Positions 1 to 9,322 of a stretch of DNA of 64,000 nucleotides are shown one piece after another. Origin of the DNA: Bryobacterales bacterium (GTDB taxonomy: Bacteria > Acidobacteriota > Terriglobia > Bryobacterales > Bryobacteraceae). The stretch spans positions 1 through 64,000 of the forward strand of contig JADLDI010000008.1 of the NCBI GenBank assembly GCA_020846745.1, read 5' to 3'. A program made the translations under genes and the position numbers. The notes beneath the pieces were generated by a model, which was given only the letters and a program-made list of their open reading frames with translations, had not been told where the DNA came from and searched no databases. Position 1 is the first letter of the stretch. The number at the start of each line of letters is the position of its first letter.

Positions 1-117
1 CAAACAGCTCCAATTTGGCTCTCCTTTCCATCTCCGGCAGGATGGCAAACCGCCATCCCCCCGGGCTGTCCAGGTGGGGCCAATTCAGACCATCAAATGG
101 GGCCAATTGAGAGCATC
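1..117. mobile_element. Probable insertion-sequence end (IS21-like terminal repeats)
   Basis: Two imperfect 20-base direct repeats beginning TGGGGCCAATT lie at 75-94 and 98-117 (18 of 20 identical, period 23). A perfect 7-bp hairpin (GGATGGC / GCCATCC, 40-46 and 52-58) precedes them. Repeated short direct repeats at the element tip are typical of IS21-family ends, and the reading frame that follows begins abruptly inside the repeat. The transposase would lie outside the window, so the family assignment is inference. Confidence 0.4.
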
Positions 118-661
118 GAACTCACCAAACTGCCTTTTCATAAACGCGCAGAATAAACAAACCGTTCCGACGATACTTCGCCCACTCCGAAAACTTGGCA
201 TTCCAACTGCTGGAATTGTCGATGTTGATGTGCTTAAGGAAGGCGGTACGAACTGGACAGAATTGCTCTCGAGTGCTGATGTTCCTCAACTTGCACATTC
301 GTCCTGGGGGAGCCTACGATCCAGTATCAAAAAGGAACTTGATGCTACCGGTAAAGATATGAAACGTGATGGGGGAATAATGATACTCGGGAGCGCAGAT
401 CGTCAAGCTGCAGAAGACCTCCTGACTCAAATGCGGCAATATGGCACCTTCGTCGTACCTGGGGGGGAGTTGGAATCCTGGCTGAACCATCTCGGCGCCA
501 CCGGGCACGGCCCTACATGGTTGATTGATATTTTTGAACGGATGGGGGAGGACCCGAAGGCCGCGAACTACGTACGTCCAGCTACCGGCGATGTATGGGC
601 CTTCCTCAAGGGAGTTCGAGACTGGATGGTCGATGCAAACCGCAAGGGGATTCCTTCTTGA
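118..661 (+). pseudogene. Truncated TOPRIM/OLD-like ATP-dependent nuclease C-terminus
   Basis: An open frame runs from the insertion-sequence-like repeat to a stop at 661 and gives about 180 residues of apparently native protein. Near its start is a strand-turn segment ending in IVDVDVLK, resembling the DxD metal-binding motif of a TOPRIM domain as found at the C-terminus of OLD-family or AAA-type nucleases, followed by a WTELL segment. There is no N-terminal ATPase domain, and the first residues of the frame (GTG at 74) are encoded by the repeats. I read it as a gene beheaded by an insertion element. It could instead be a stand-alone small protein, but no ribosome-binding site is visible. 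Confidence 0.45.
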
Positions 662-745
662 GCTGTGTGTGTTACTTGAATTCATCGACTAGTCAACAGA
701 GGTACGCGCTGTTCGCCCTCATTTTAGTTAGTGAGGAAGGCGCAC

Positions 746-1825
746 CTAGCGCAGCCCATCCACCTCACTTCCGACCATCAAATAAGCCCCCGTCCCCCAC
801 GTCTGCGAGCCCTGCCGAATCTGTTTGTACTTATCGGCCTTCCCCGGGTCCGTGCCCGCCGAGACGCCGGTTACTACGCCGTCCTTGACATAGTACTGGT
901 TGACGGCGGTCCAGGCGCGGAGGGCTGGGGGGATTGCTTCCTTCTTAGTTAGGACGCCTAGGCGGGATAACTTTAGTAGACCATAGGCGACCATGGAGGT
1001 GGCGGAGGCTTCGGGGTAACTTGCCTTGTCATCTAGGATCGTGTGCCACATGCCGTCTTGGTCTTGCGTCTTTGTTAGGCCTGCCAGCATCCTTGCCGCA
1101 ACCTTCTTCAACTTCGCGTATTGGGGGTCGGATTTGGGTAGCGCTTCCATGGTGTCGGCGATGGACATTAGCACCCAGCCGTTGCCGCGGCCCCAGAGGC
1201 TGGGGGAGCGTTGGGTGGTTTGCCAGTCCCACATGTGATAGAAGAGTCCGGTTTTGTCGTCTTGGAGGGGTTTGGCGTATTCGAGGATTTGGTGGGCGGC
1301 GTCGGAGGCGTCGGATGGTTTGCCGGAGGCGGCTAGTAGGGGGCAGGCCATGTATAGGGTGTCGACCCAGAGTTGGTGGCTGCCGATCCAGTGGCCCAGG
1401 GCTCCGGTGGGGCTGCGTTCGGCACCGCCGCCGGGGCGGACGAAGTTGCGGATGCCTTCGACGAGGGACTGGTATTCGGGTTTGGGGCGCACCTTGTTGA
1501 GGTAGGCGATGGCGGTGGCGGGGCTCCAGTAGCCGCAGTAGCCGGGGCGGCCGGTACGGGGTTTGGGTTGGGTGTCGAGCAGGTCGCGGAGGTTTTTGGT
1601 GGTGTAGAGGGCGGTCCAGCGTTCCATGTAGTCGGCGTATTTGGGGTCGTGAGTGCGCTCGTAGACCTTCATCAGACCGATTTGCTGGACGCCTTCGCCC
1701 CAGTTGAAGGGGTAGGATTCGGGTGGGGTTTGGATGAGGCGGTCGGCGACGGCGCGCCACTGGTGGACGTAGTTTTCCGCAGAGGCCAGGGTGAGGACAC
1801 CCAGGAAGAGGGACACGAAGCGCAT
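746..1825 (-). CDS. GH105/GH88-type unsaturated glucuronyl or rhamnogalacturonyl hydrolase
   Basis: This 359-residue protein has an N-terminal signal peptide (MRFVSLFLGVLTLASA), so it should act in the periplasm or outside. Motifs match the six-hairpin alpha/alpha barrel of GH105 (YteR/YesR): NWGEGVQ near residue 42, WVDTLYM near residue 153 containing the Asp that protonates the enol ether of the unsaturated uronic acid, and WGRGNGWV near residue 212. Family enzymes remove the 4,5-unsaturated uronic acid left by polysaccharide lyases, which fits the heparinase II/III gene in the facing operon. It is transcribed divergently from the 1938-15682 operon across a 112-base gap. The exact glycan cannot be read from the sequence. 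Confidence 0.85.
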   Translation of the reverse strand: MRFVSLFLGVLTLASAENYVHQWRAVADRLIQTPPESYPFNWGEGVQQIGLMKVYERTHDPKYADYMERWTALYTTKNLRDLLDTQPKPRTGRPGYCGYWSPATAIAYLNKVRPKPEYQSLVEGIRNFVRPGGGAERSPTGALGHWIGSHQLWVDTLYMACPLLAASGKPSDASDAAHQILEYAKPLQDDKTGLFYHMWDWQTTQRSPSLWGRGNGWVLMSIADTMEALPKSDPQYAKLKKVAARMLAGLTKTQDQDGMWHTILDDKASYPEASATSMVAYGLLKLSRLGVLTKKEAIPPALRAWTAVNQYYVKDGVVTGVSAGTDPGKADKYKQIRQGSQTWGTGAYLMVGSEVDGLR

Positions 1826-1937
1826 GTTGGAGAAGGCTGAGCACGCAATGGGCCAGGGTGGGCGGGGTGAAAAGGCGCGATTCGGTCCGGTTTATCCCCT
1901 GAAAGGGGTGGCATGAGACGTGCTCCCCTATGGGCCG

Positions 1938-3149
1938 ATGCAACCTGCCCAAGTTAGCCGCCGTTCGTTTCTCGCCGCGTCCGCCGCGACCCGCGTGTTG
2001 GGCGCCAATGACCGTATCCGCCTGGGTGTTATCGGCACCGGGGGCCGCGGCCAGTACCTGATGAAACAGTTAAACCGCATCGGCGGCGTGGAGTGGGCGG
2101 CGGTGTGCGACGTCTATGATGTCCGCCGGAACCAGGCGGCCGAACTGGCGCAAACCTCTGCAGCGAGCTACAACGACCACCGGCGCGTGCTCGATCACAA
2201 GGACATTGACGCGGTGATTGTGGCGACGCCGGACCACTGGCATGCGCCGATTGCGGTGGATGCGGCCAAGGCCGGGAAAGACATCTACATCGAGAAGCCG
2301 ATGGTGCATAACCCGCAGGATGGCCAGGCGATTGTGCGGGCGGTGAGGGAGCACAAGAGGGTGGTCCAGGTGGGGATGCAGGGCCGCGCGCTGCCGCAAT
2401 TTGTGGAAGCGAAGAAGCGGTTTCTCGATACGGGGGTGATGGGAAAGGTGGGGTTGGCGCGGACGTGGTACACGTCGAATCGCGGGTACATCCAAACCGC
2501 ACCAGCGGGTATGGAACAGAAGCCGGCGGGGCTGGATTGGGAGCGGTGGCTGGGGCGCGGTCCGAAGGTGGCGTGGAATCCGGATATCTACTTCAGTCCA
2601 TATAAATGGCGGCACTACTGCGGCGGCCAGGTGATGGGGATCATGATCCACGTGCTGGATTCGGCGCACCACTGGCTGGGGCTGACGAAGCCCAAGGCGG
2701 CGATGGCGGGCGGCGGGATCTATTACCTGGACGACGGCCGCGACACGCCCGATGTGATCAACGCCATTTTGGAATACCCGGAGAAGGTGAACGTGACGTT
2801 TGAGGCGGAACCGCTGTCGGCGCCGGGCGTGAAGACCACCGCGGGCGTATTTCTACGCGGGACGGGCGGAACGCTGATGGCAGAACGGTATGTGCAGGAC
2901 GTCGCGTGGGAGTATGTGCCGAACGACCGGTACAGCAAGGCGCCGGCGGAGAAGGGGATAGGAACTCCACCTAGTCCGGAACGATTACTAATTAACTGGC
3001 TCGACTGCATACGGTCGCGGCAGCGCACGGTGGCTACCGAGGTGGATGGTTACTATTCGGCCGTGGCTTGTTACATGGCCAATCAGTCGTATTACACGAA
3101 GCAGCGAGTGGAATGGAATCACAAGTGGGATCTGGAGGCGTACACATGA
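1938..3149 (+). CDS. Gfo/Idh/MocA oxidoreductase, Tat-exported (first operon gene)
   Basis: The 403-residue protein begins with a twin-arginine signal (SRRSFLAASAA) followed by a Rossmann fold with GTGGRG at about residue 35 and the family's EKP catalytic-lysine motif (IYIEKPM). The C-terminal half carries the alpha/beta substrate domain (LDDGRDTPD segment). Such proteins oxidise or reduce sugars and cyclitols with tightly bound NAD(P); Tat export implies it folds with cofactor before reaching the periplasm. ATG at 1938 is preferred over an upstream GTG at 1920 because the Tat motif then lies at the N-terminus. It heads a run of eleven coupled genes and overlaps the next by ATGA. Confidence 0.85.
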   Translation: MQPAQVSRRSFLAASAATRVLGANDRIRLGVIGTGGRGQYLMKQLNRIGGVEWAAVCDVYDVRRNQAAELAQTSAASYNDHRRVLDHKDIDAVIVATPDHWHAPIAVDAAKAGKDIYIEKPMVHNPQDGQAIVRAVREHKRVVQVGMQGRALPQFVEAKKRFLDTGVMGKVGLARTWYTSNRGYIQTAPAGMEQKPAGLDWERWLGRGPKVAWNPDIYFSPYKWRHYCGGQVMGIMIHVLDSAHHWLGLTKPKAAMAGGGIYYLDDGRDTPDVINAILEYPEKVNVTFEAEPLSAPGVKTTAGVFLRGTGGTLMAERYVQDVAWEYVPNDRYSKAPAEKGIGTPPSPERLLINWLDCIRSRQRTVATEVDGYYSAVACYMANQSYYTKQRVEWNHKWDLEAYT

Positions 3150-4324
3150 GCATCGAAAGACGGACCTTTCTTGGCGGGTTGGCGACGGCGGCATCGGCGG
3201 GACGCGTGTTAGGCGCGAACGATAGGGTGCGGCTGGGCATTATCGGCAATGGCGGCCGCGGGACGCACCTGATTCGGATGGCGCAGAAGGCGGGCGGCAT
3301 GGAGTTTGTCGCCACGTGCGATGCATGGGACGTAAGACGGTCGCAGGCGTGCGAACTGATCGGGACGCCGGTGCAGCAATATGAGGATTATCGGAAGTTA
3401 CTCGACCGCAAAGACATCGATGGAGTAATTGTCGCGACACTGGACCACTGGCATTCGCGGATGACGGTGGACGCATTGCATGCGGGTAAGGACGTATTTG
3501 TCGAGAAGCCGATGACATCGGTAGCCGAGCAGGGGCTGGAGGTGGTGAAGGCCGTACGAGAGACGAAGCGGCTGGTCCAGGTGGGTGTGCAGCAGCGGAG
3601 TTACACGCACTTTAAAGAAGCGAAGGAGCGGTTCTTCGATACGGGTGCGATTGGGCAGGTCCACATGGTGAGGACGCTGTGGAATGCCAATGGCGGCTAT
3701 CTTACTCCGGTGCCGCCGGGCATGGAACGGAAGCCGGAAGGGTTGAACTGGGATGCGGTGTTAGGGTGGCTGCCGAAGCGCGAGTGGGATCCGAAGCGTT
3801 ACTTCAACCGGTTCGCGTACTGGGATTTCTCGACGGGTGGGCAGACGGGCGGGTTGTTTGTTCATATGGTGGACGTGGTGCATTGGTATCTGGGCTTGCG
3901 TGCGCCGGTATCGGCGGTAGCGCTGGGCGGGATTTACCAGTATGACGACGGCCGCGATACGCCAGATAACGTGAACTTCATTCTCGATTACCCGGGCAAC
4001 ATCAACGTCACATTTGAGGCGACGATTACAGACATGATCGGCAAAGAGAGCGCCGATATTGTGTTCATGGGCAGCGGCGGACGGCTGAATATCTTCCGGT
4101 ATGGGTATAAGTTCCTGCCGGCGGGCAGTCCGGATAAGCCGGTGACTTCAGCGGGGTCGCAGGAAGTGGCGCATATGGCGAACTGGCTCGATTGCATACG
4201 GACGCGCAAGGAACCGAATGCGAACGCCGTGGACGGCCATTACGGCGCGATGGCGTGCCATATCGGCAATATGGCGTATAAGCAGAAAGCTCGCGTGGAG
4301 TGGCGAAAGGAGTGGGATGTATGA
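3146..4324 (+). CDS. Gfo/Idh/MocA oxidoreductase, Tat-exported (second paralogue)
   Basis: A 392-residue paralogue of the preceding gene, with a twin-arginine start (IERRTFLGGLATAAS), the glycine-rich NAD loop GNGGRG and the catalytic EKPM motif. Both share the VLGAND junction after the signal and the DDGRDTPD segment, indicating tandem duplication and divergence. The start at 3146 overlaps the previous stop by ATGA, which fixes it and implies translational coupling; the stop overlaps the next gene in the same way. A related sugar substrate acting in sequence with its neighbour is inference. Confidence 0.85.
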   Translation: MSIERRTFLGGLATAASAGRVLGANDRVRLGIIGNGGRGTHLIRMAQKAGGMEFVATCDAWDVRRSQACELIGTPVQQYEDYRKLLDRKDIDGVIVATLDHWHSRMTVDALHAGKDVFVEKPMTSVAEQGLEVVKAVRETKRLVQVGVQQRSYTHFKEAKERFFDTGAIGQVHMVRTLWNANGGYLTPVPPGMERKPEGLNWDAVLGWLPKREWDPKRYFNRFAYWDFSTGGQTGGLFVHMVDVVHWYLGLRAPVSAVALGGIYQYDDGRDTPDNVNFILDYPGNINVTFEATITDMIGKESADIVFMGSGGRLNIFRYGYKFLPAGSPDKPVTSAGSQEVAHMANWLDCIRTRKEPNANAVDGHYGAMACHIGNMAYKQKARVEWRKEWDV

Positions 4325-5181
4325 GTATCTTAGTCGGCGTCAACATGGAGTTTATCCGGTGCGAGGATAAGTCGTTTGCGGATGGGATCGCGCGGGCGGC
4401 CGAGCTTGGTTACCGGTGGGTGGAGCCGATGGTCCACAACGGACGGGAGTTACTGAGCGAGGCAGGTTACTTCCATTCGGTGTCGATGGATGAAGATCCA
4501 TTGGAGATCAAGGATATCCTGGACCAGTACGGGATCAAGCCATCGGGACTGAGCGCGCATTGTCCGCTGATGCGGCCGGAGATTAGCGTGCCGTATCTGC
4601 AGAAGGCGATCCGGTTTGCGGCGGCGATGGGCGCTCCCGTTATCAATACGGATGAGGGGATTCGCCCATCGTGGGTGACGCTCGATGACGCGTGGCATGT
4701 TATGAAGTACACGCTGCAGAGCGCGTTGCGGGTTGCAGAGCGGTACGGAATTCCGATCGGAATCGAGTGCCACCAGAGCATTTCGAAAACAACGGCGGGG
4801 TTGCTGCGGATCGCTACGCTGGTGGATTCACCGTGCTTGCGGGTGAACTACGACACGGGGAATGCGTTCCTGGGCGGCGAAGATCCTTATGCGGGATTGA
4901 AGGCGGTGTTGCCGCTGCTGTGCCACGTTCACGCCAAGGATATTTCGTTCGGACAGGCGCAGAATGAACAGGGCAAGGTGACGGGTACGCCCGTGGGTTG
5001 CGCGTGCGGCGATGGGGTGATCGACTGGCCGCGAGTTGTCAAGATCCTGTCGGAAGCGAAGTATAACGGGGTGTTGTCGGTGGAATGCGGCACGCCGGCC
5101 CAGGCGCTGAGGAGCCGCGAATACTTGCAGGAGTTGATCGCCAAGCAGGAGGCGCCTTCATGCGCGGCCTCATCGTTCTAG
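4321..5181 (+). CDS. Sugar phosphate isomerase/epimerase-like TIM-barrel protein
   Basis: This 286-residue cytoplasmic protein has the xylose-isomerase-like TIM-barrel pattern: an early VNMEFIR strand, a metal-ligand Glu in IGIECHQ, the Asp of NYDTGN, His/Asp in CHVHAKD, and a late Glu in VLSVECGT. These positions match the metal-binding residues of the AP_endonuc_2 superfamily (IolE, IolI, tagatose epimerases). It probably isomerises or epimerises a keto-sugar produced by the adjacent oxidoreductases. It has no signal peptide, unlike its neighbours. The start overlaps the preceding stop by ATGA, and the end overlaps the next gene by 22 bases. Confidence 0.8.
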   Translation: MSILVGVNMEFIRCEDKSFADGIARAAELGYRWVEPMVHNGRELLSEAGYFHSVSMDEDPLEIKDILDQYGIKPSGLSAHCPLMRPEISVPYLQKAIRFAAAMGAPVINTDEGIRPSWVTLDDAWHVMKYTLQSALRVAERYGIPIGIECHQSISKTTAGLLRIATLVDSPCLRVNYDTGNAFLGGEDPYAGLKAVLPLLCHVHAKDISFGQAQNEQGKVTGTPVGCACGDGVIDWPRVVKILSEAKYNGVLSVECGTPAQALRSREYLQELIAKQEAPSCAASSF

Positions 5182-6593
5182 CATTCGCGGCGGCCGCTGG
5201 GTTGGCCCGTGTGCCGGACGGCACGATGCGGGTGTTGATCCTGTCGGGGCAGAACAACCACGATTGGCGGACGACCACGCCTCATCTGCGGCAGTTGCTG
5301 GACCAGGCCGGTAACTTCCGGGTTCGGGTAACGGAAGAGCCGGCCGGACTTACCCCGGAGATACTGGCTAACTACGACGTGCTTGTGTCGGATTACAACG
5401 GCGGGCGGTGGAATAAGACGGCCGAGGCGGCGGTGGAACAGTTCGTGAAGCAGGGCGGCGGACTGGTGGCCGTACATGCGGCCGATTATGCGTTCGGCAC
5501 GATGGAGGTGTTGGGCGACAGGCACGTGCGCACCGGGATACGGGAGCCGGAGTGGACGGCGTGGCGGCAGATGATTGGCGGGTCGTGGGTGGAAGGTCCA
5601 CCGAAGAGCGGGCATGGAAAGCGGCACTGCTTTCAGGTGAAGTGGACCGATCCGAAGCACCCGATTGCGGCGGGCCAGACGGAGTTTACGGCGTGTGACG
5701 AGTTATATCACCGGTTACGGATAGAGCCGAACGTACAGGTGCTGGCCACGGCCTATGACGATCCGGCACAGAATGGGACGGGCAAAGAAGAGCCGTTGCT
5801 GTGGACGGTGAATTATGGGTTGGGACGGGTGTTTCATACCGGGCTAGGGCATGACGTCGCAGCAATGCAGACGGCGGGATTCGCCGGGAGTTTTGTAAGA
5901 GGCGTGGCGTGGGCGGCGGCGGGCGCGATGGCGCCGCGACAGCCGGAGGCGGGGCAGAAGGTCAGGGCAATGGTAGTGGTCGGCGGGCACGATCACGACA
6001 CGTCGTTTTATGGCGTGTTCGAAGGGGCGCCGGGCATCAAGACGACGGTGAATCCGCATCCGACGGCTTTCCGGAAGGACATGGTGAAAGCGGTTGATGT
6101 GGCCGTTCTGTATGATTTAGTGAACGAGATACCGGCCGATCAGAAAGCGATCTTACAGGGCTTTCTTGAATCGGGCAAGGGCTTGGTGGTGGTTCACCAC
6201 GCGATTGCGGACTACAACAGTTGGGAATGGTGGTGGCGGGAGGTGGTGGGCGGCCGGTACTTACTCAAACCGCTGGACGGGCAGGCGGCGTCGACGTTCA
6301 AGCACGACGTGGAGATGAACGCGAAGGTGGTGGCTGAGCATCCGGTGGTGAAGGGCATTCCGCCGTTCCGCATTCTGGATGAGACCTACAAGGGGATGTG
6401 GATTTCTCCTAAGTCGAAAGTGCTGCTGCGGACGGATGAAGCGACGAGCGACGGTCCGCTGGTGTGGATTAGTCCCTATGAAAAGTCGCGCGTGGTGTAT
6501 ATCCAGTTAGGCCACGGGCGCGACGCGCATGAGCACCAGGCATTCCGGCAGTTAGTCAGGAACGCGGTTCTATGGTCGGCAGGTAAGTTGTGA
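5160..6593 (+). CDS. Exported protein with two tandem ThuA-like domains
   Basis: A 477-residue protein with a signal peptide (MRGLIVLAFAAAAGLARV). Two class-I-glutamine-amidotransferase-like ThuA domains follow: residues about 20-255 (VLILSGQNNHDW, VAVHAADYAF) and about 265-477 (VVVGGHDHDTSFY, LVVVHHAIADY). The second strongly resembles the ThuA fold with the GHGRDAHEH tail. ThuA proteins are linked to disaccharide use, but their reaction is unsettled. Single-domain versions are usual, so the internal duplication is notable. ATG at 5160 is chosen because the signal peptide begins there; it overlaps the upstream gene. Confidence 0.75.
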   Translation: MRGLIVLAFAAAAGLARVPDGTMRVLILSGQNNHDWRTTTPHLRQLLDQAGNFRVRVTEEPAGLTPEILANYDVLVSDYNGGRWNKTAEAAVEQFVKQGGGLVAVHAADYAFGTMEVLGDRHVRTGIREPEWTAWRQMIGGSWVEGPPKSGHGKRHCFQVKWTDPKHPIAAGQTEFTACDELYHRLRIEPNVQVLATAYDDPAQNGTGKEEPLLWTVNYGLGRVFHTGLGHDVAAMQTAGFAGSFVRGVAWAAAGAMAPRQPEAGQKVRAMVVVGGHDHDTSFYGVFEGAPGIKTTVNPHPTAFRKDMVKAVDVAVLYDLVNEIPADQKAILQGFLESGKGLVVVHHAIADYNSWEWWWREVVGGRYLLKPLDGQAASTFKHDVEMNAKVVAEHPVVKGIPPFRILDETYKGMWISPKSKVLLRTDEATSDGPLVWISPYEKSRVVYIQLGHGRDAHEHQAFRQLVRNAVLWSAGKL

Positions 6594-7570
6594 GACTCGT
6601 GGCCGCACTGTTAGCGATGGTACTGCCGGCGCTGCCAGCACACCGGTTCTATGCGTGCGGCATGACATCGAAAGGCTGGGTAGTGGGAATGAAACTGCTG
6701 CCCAGCGGCCTTTTTTTGAATACGGGCGGAATGGAGTGGGAGCGGTTGGGATTTATGCATCCGTCAATAGCAACACTCGATTATGATCCGCGAGATCCGC
6801 GGCTTATTTACATGGCGGCGGGGAACGGTTGTATACGGTCGGGCGACGGGGGCCGGACGTGGCGTATTACTACCGACAGCGATGTTACGGAGTTACAGGA
6901 TGTTGCTGTGGATCGGACCGCACCCGATACGGTGTGGATTGCGCTGCCCGACGGCATCGCTGTGTCGCGGGATGGCGGTGGGAGTTGGAAACGGTCGGGG
7001 CCGGCGGTGACACGTAAGTTTACGCAGACGATCCGGGTGGACCGGACGCGGGCGGGGCGGGTGATCGCGGGGGGCGAAGACGGGATCCATTTAACTAGCG
7101 ATAACGGCGCGCAGTGGCGGCAGGCGCTGAGAGGCGTGCAGCCGACCGATGTTGCGCAGTCGCCCGGTGATGCGCGCGTATGGATGGCCACGACGATGGA
7201 CGCGGGACTGTGGCTATCATCGGATGGCGGGACGGAATGGTCGCGAGTGAAAGGGGTTCCGGGGTCGCGAGCACTTTATAACGTGCGGTTCGATCCGACG
7301 GATGCAAAACGGGCTGCGGTTAGCGGGTGGGGCATTGGCGTGATGGTGACCCACGACGGTGGGATGACGTGGCATAGCGCAAATGCGGGGTTGCCGTCAA
7401 TGCAGGTGTGGCGTGTCGCGTTCGATCCGGACCATGCGGGGCGCTTGTACGCGAGCGTTCACGAAGAGGCGCTATACCGGTCGGACGATGCGGGCGATAG
7501 CTGGCAAGCGGTGGGACTCGAAGGATCGATTTTCACCGACCTGGTGTTTGTGCCGGAGGTGGTGCGATGA
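6590..7570 (+). CDS. Secreted Asp-box (BNR/sortilin-like) beta-propeller
   Basis: This 326-residue protein starts with GTG at 6590, overlapping the preceding stop as GTGA, and has a signal sequence. Six Asp-box motifs of the SxDxGxxW type recur at roughly 45-residue spacing: SGDGGRTW, SRDGGGSW, TSDNGAQW, SSDGGTEW, THDGGMTW and RSDDAGDSW. This indicates a six-bladed-like propeller of the VPS10/sialidase class. Such propellers bind or cleave glycans, but no sialidase arginine triad or RIP motif is evident, so a carbohydrate-binding or lyase-accessory role is more likely. It is coupled on both sides in the operon. Confidence 0.7.
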   Translation: MRLVAALLAMVLPALPAHRFYACGMTSKGWVVGMKLLPSGLFLNTGGMEWERLGFMHPSIATLDYDPRDPRLIYMAAGNGCIRSGDGGRTWRITTDSDVTELQDVAVDRTAPDTVWIALPDGIAVSRDGGGSWKRSGPAVTRKFTQTIRVDRTRAGRVIAGGEDGIHLTSDNGAQWRQALRGVQPTDVAQSPGDARVWMATTMDAGLWLSSDGGTEWSRVKGVPGSRALYNVRFDPTDAKRAAVSGWGIGVMVTHDGGMTWHSANAGLPSMQVWRVAFDPDHAGRLYASVHEEALYRSDDAGDSWQAVGLEGSIFTDLVFVPEVVR

Positions 7571-9321
7571 AGGTGCTGGTTGCGTTGCTCGGCATGGCGG
7601 TGGCGGGTTGGGCGGGTACGCGGGAGGATAGTTTCCGTAGCCGGGTGAACCAGGTGATCGCGCATAATGCGCACGGCAATACCGGGTATCAGCATATCGC
7701 GGCGAAATTATATCTCAAGCAGGATGCGGCATGGGCGTCGCAGAAGCTGATCGAGTTACTGAAAGATCCGACCGGCGATATGTTTTGGATGTTCCCGGCG
7801 ACGGCGGTTGCCTTTCTCGACAAGGGACAGCTTACACCGGAGGCGCGCGGAGCTTTGCGGCAGGCGTGGAAGACATATATGCCGAATCGCGGGGATACCG
7901 AAAACCACTGGCTACTCTATTACACATGTCTGTATCTGATGTCGCAGATGTATCCCAATGAGGGCGGCGAAACGTGGTACACAGGGAAGACTTCGGCGGA
8001 GAATATGCAGGAATCCGAAACATGGATTCTGAAGTGGATGGAAACGACGACGACGATCGGACAGGGCGAGTACGACTGCACACACTATATCGGCGTCTAT
8101 CTACTGCCGTTGTCTTATCTGGCCGAGTGGGCGAAAGATCCGGCAATGCGAAAGCGCGCCCGGATGATGCTCGATTGGGTGATTGCCGACTATGCGGTGG
8201 AGCAGTTGAACGGGATCTACGCGGGCTCGCATGCGCGCACGGACGATAAACAGGTTCTTGAGAAGTGGGATGGTGTCTCGTCGGACTTCGGGTGGATCTT
8301 ATTTGGGTTGGGGCACCCGTTGCCGGGTTATAGTTACTACGGATTCTTCTATGTGGCGGCTTCTGCTTATCAGCCGCCTTTGGTGATTGAGCGGATCGCA
8401 ACAGACCGGTCGCAGGATTATGTTCACTACGAACGGAAGCGGACGCGGAACCGGTGGCGGTATTCGGATTTACGGAATGCGCCGGTTTATAAGACCACCT
8501 ACATGCAGCGCGATTATGCTGTGGGGTCCGACCAGGGCGGGCTGTTGCAGCCGATCCAGCAGCATTCGTGGGACGTGACGTGGAATGTGGACGATCCGCG
8601 GAGTGCGCACAACACGATGTTCTCGACCCACCCGTACTCGTCGGTGTTTGAACTGCAGATGTACTTCACGGGCATGCCGGATTTCATTACGGAAGCCGTA
8701 GCGCGGTCTAAGAAGACTTATGATTCGCCGGATAAGTTTCTCGGTGGGTCGAGATACGAGCAGATTGTGCAGAATCTAGATACCGTGGTGGCGCTCTATG
8801 ACATTCCGGCGGATGCGCGGTTTCCGCATGTACACGGGTTCTTTTCGCGGGACTTGACGCCAATCGTGGAGCACCCATCCGGCTGGCTGTTCGCACGGGG
8901 CGGGCGCACCTATCTCGCGTACAAGCCACTGGCGAAGTGGGAGTGGCGGTTGACCGCGGCAGGTGACAGGCGGCTGTACAGTCCGCATCTGAAGAACGGC
9001 ACGATCGTGCAGGCTGCTTCTGTGGACGAGTTCCCGAGTTTTGAAGCATTTCAGCAGAAGATAGCAGGCCTGCCGCTGACAGTCGAACTTGAGCCGAGGC
9101 CGGCTGTTACGTTCCAAACGATACGTAACCACCGGATTGAGGTCCGCTATGGTGAAGTGCCGCGGGTGGACGGGGCCGCGATACGTTACGACGATTGGAA
9201 GTTATTTCAAGGACCGTATCTCAACGCCGAGGTGGGTTCGCGGCGGCTGGTGCTGACCCACGGCAAGTTACGCCGGACGATCGATTTCAATCGCATGACG
9301 GTTGAGGATGAGGAGCAATGA
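7567..9321 (+). CDS. Exported toroid-like protein of unknown function
   Basis: I do not recognise a named family for this 584-residue protein. It has a signal peptide (MKVLVALLGMAVAGWAG), a helix-rich, Trp/Tyr-rich first 300 residues resembling the alpha/alpha toroid of polysaccharide lyases, then a beta-rich segment (residues about 330-580) like the supersandwich C-terminus of heparinase or alginate lyases. The next gene is a heparinase II/III-type protein, and the upstream propeller and GH105 also suggest glycan depolymerisation. A polysaccharide-lyase role is therefore inferred from architecture and context only. The start overlaps the preceding stop by ATGA. Confidence 0.5.
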   Translation: MKVLVALLGMAVAGWAGTREDSFRSRVNQVIAHNAHGNTGYQHIAAKLYLKQDAAWASQKLIELLKDPTGDMFWMFPATAVAFLDKGQLTPEARGALRQAWKTYMPNRGDTENHWLLYYTCLYLMSQMYPNEGGETWYTGKTSAENMQESETWILKWMETTTTIGQGEYDCTHYIGVYLLPLSYLAEWAKDPAMRKRARMMLDWVIADYAVEQLNGIYAGSHARTDDKQVLEKWDGVSSDFGWILFGLGHPLPGYSYYGFFYVAASAYQPPLVIERIATDRSQDYVHYERKRTRNRWRYSDLRNAPVYKTTYMQRDYAVGSDQGGLLQPIQQHSWDVTWNVDDPRSAHNTMFSTHPYSSVFELQMYFTGMPDFITEAVARSKKTYDSPDKFLGGSRYEQIVQNLDTVVALYDIPADARFPHVHGFFSRDLTPIVEHPSGWLFARGGRTYLAYKPLAKWEWRLTAAGDRRLYSPHLKNGTIVQAASVDEFPSFEAFQQKIAGLPLTVELEPRPAVTFQTIRNHRIEVRYGEVPRVDGAAIRYDDWKLFQGPYLNAEVGSRRLVLTHGKLRRTIDFNRMTVEDEEQ

Positions 9322-9322
9322 A

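Noticed and set aside
1029..1952. Long Pro/Arg-rich frame antisense-frame to GH105
   Set aside because: It is a shadow frame of a high-GC gene, with low-complexity composition, and the GH105 frame has clear catalytic motifs.
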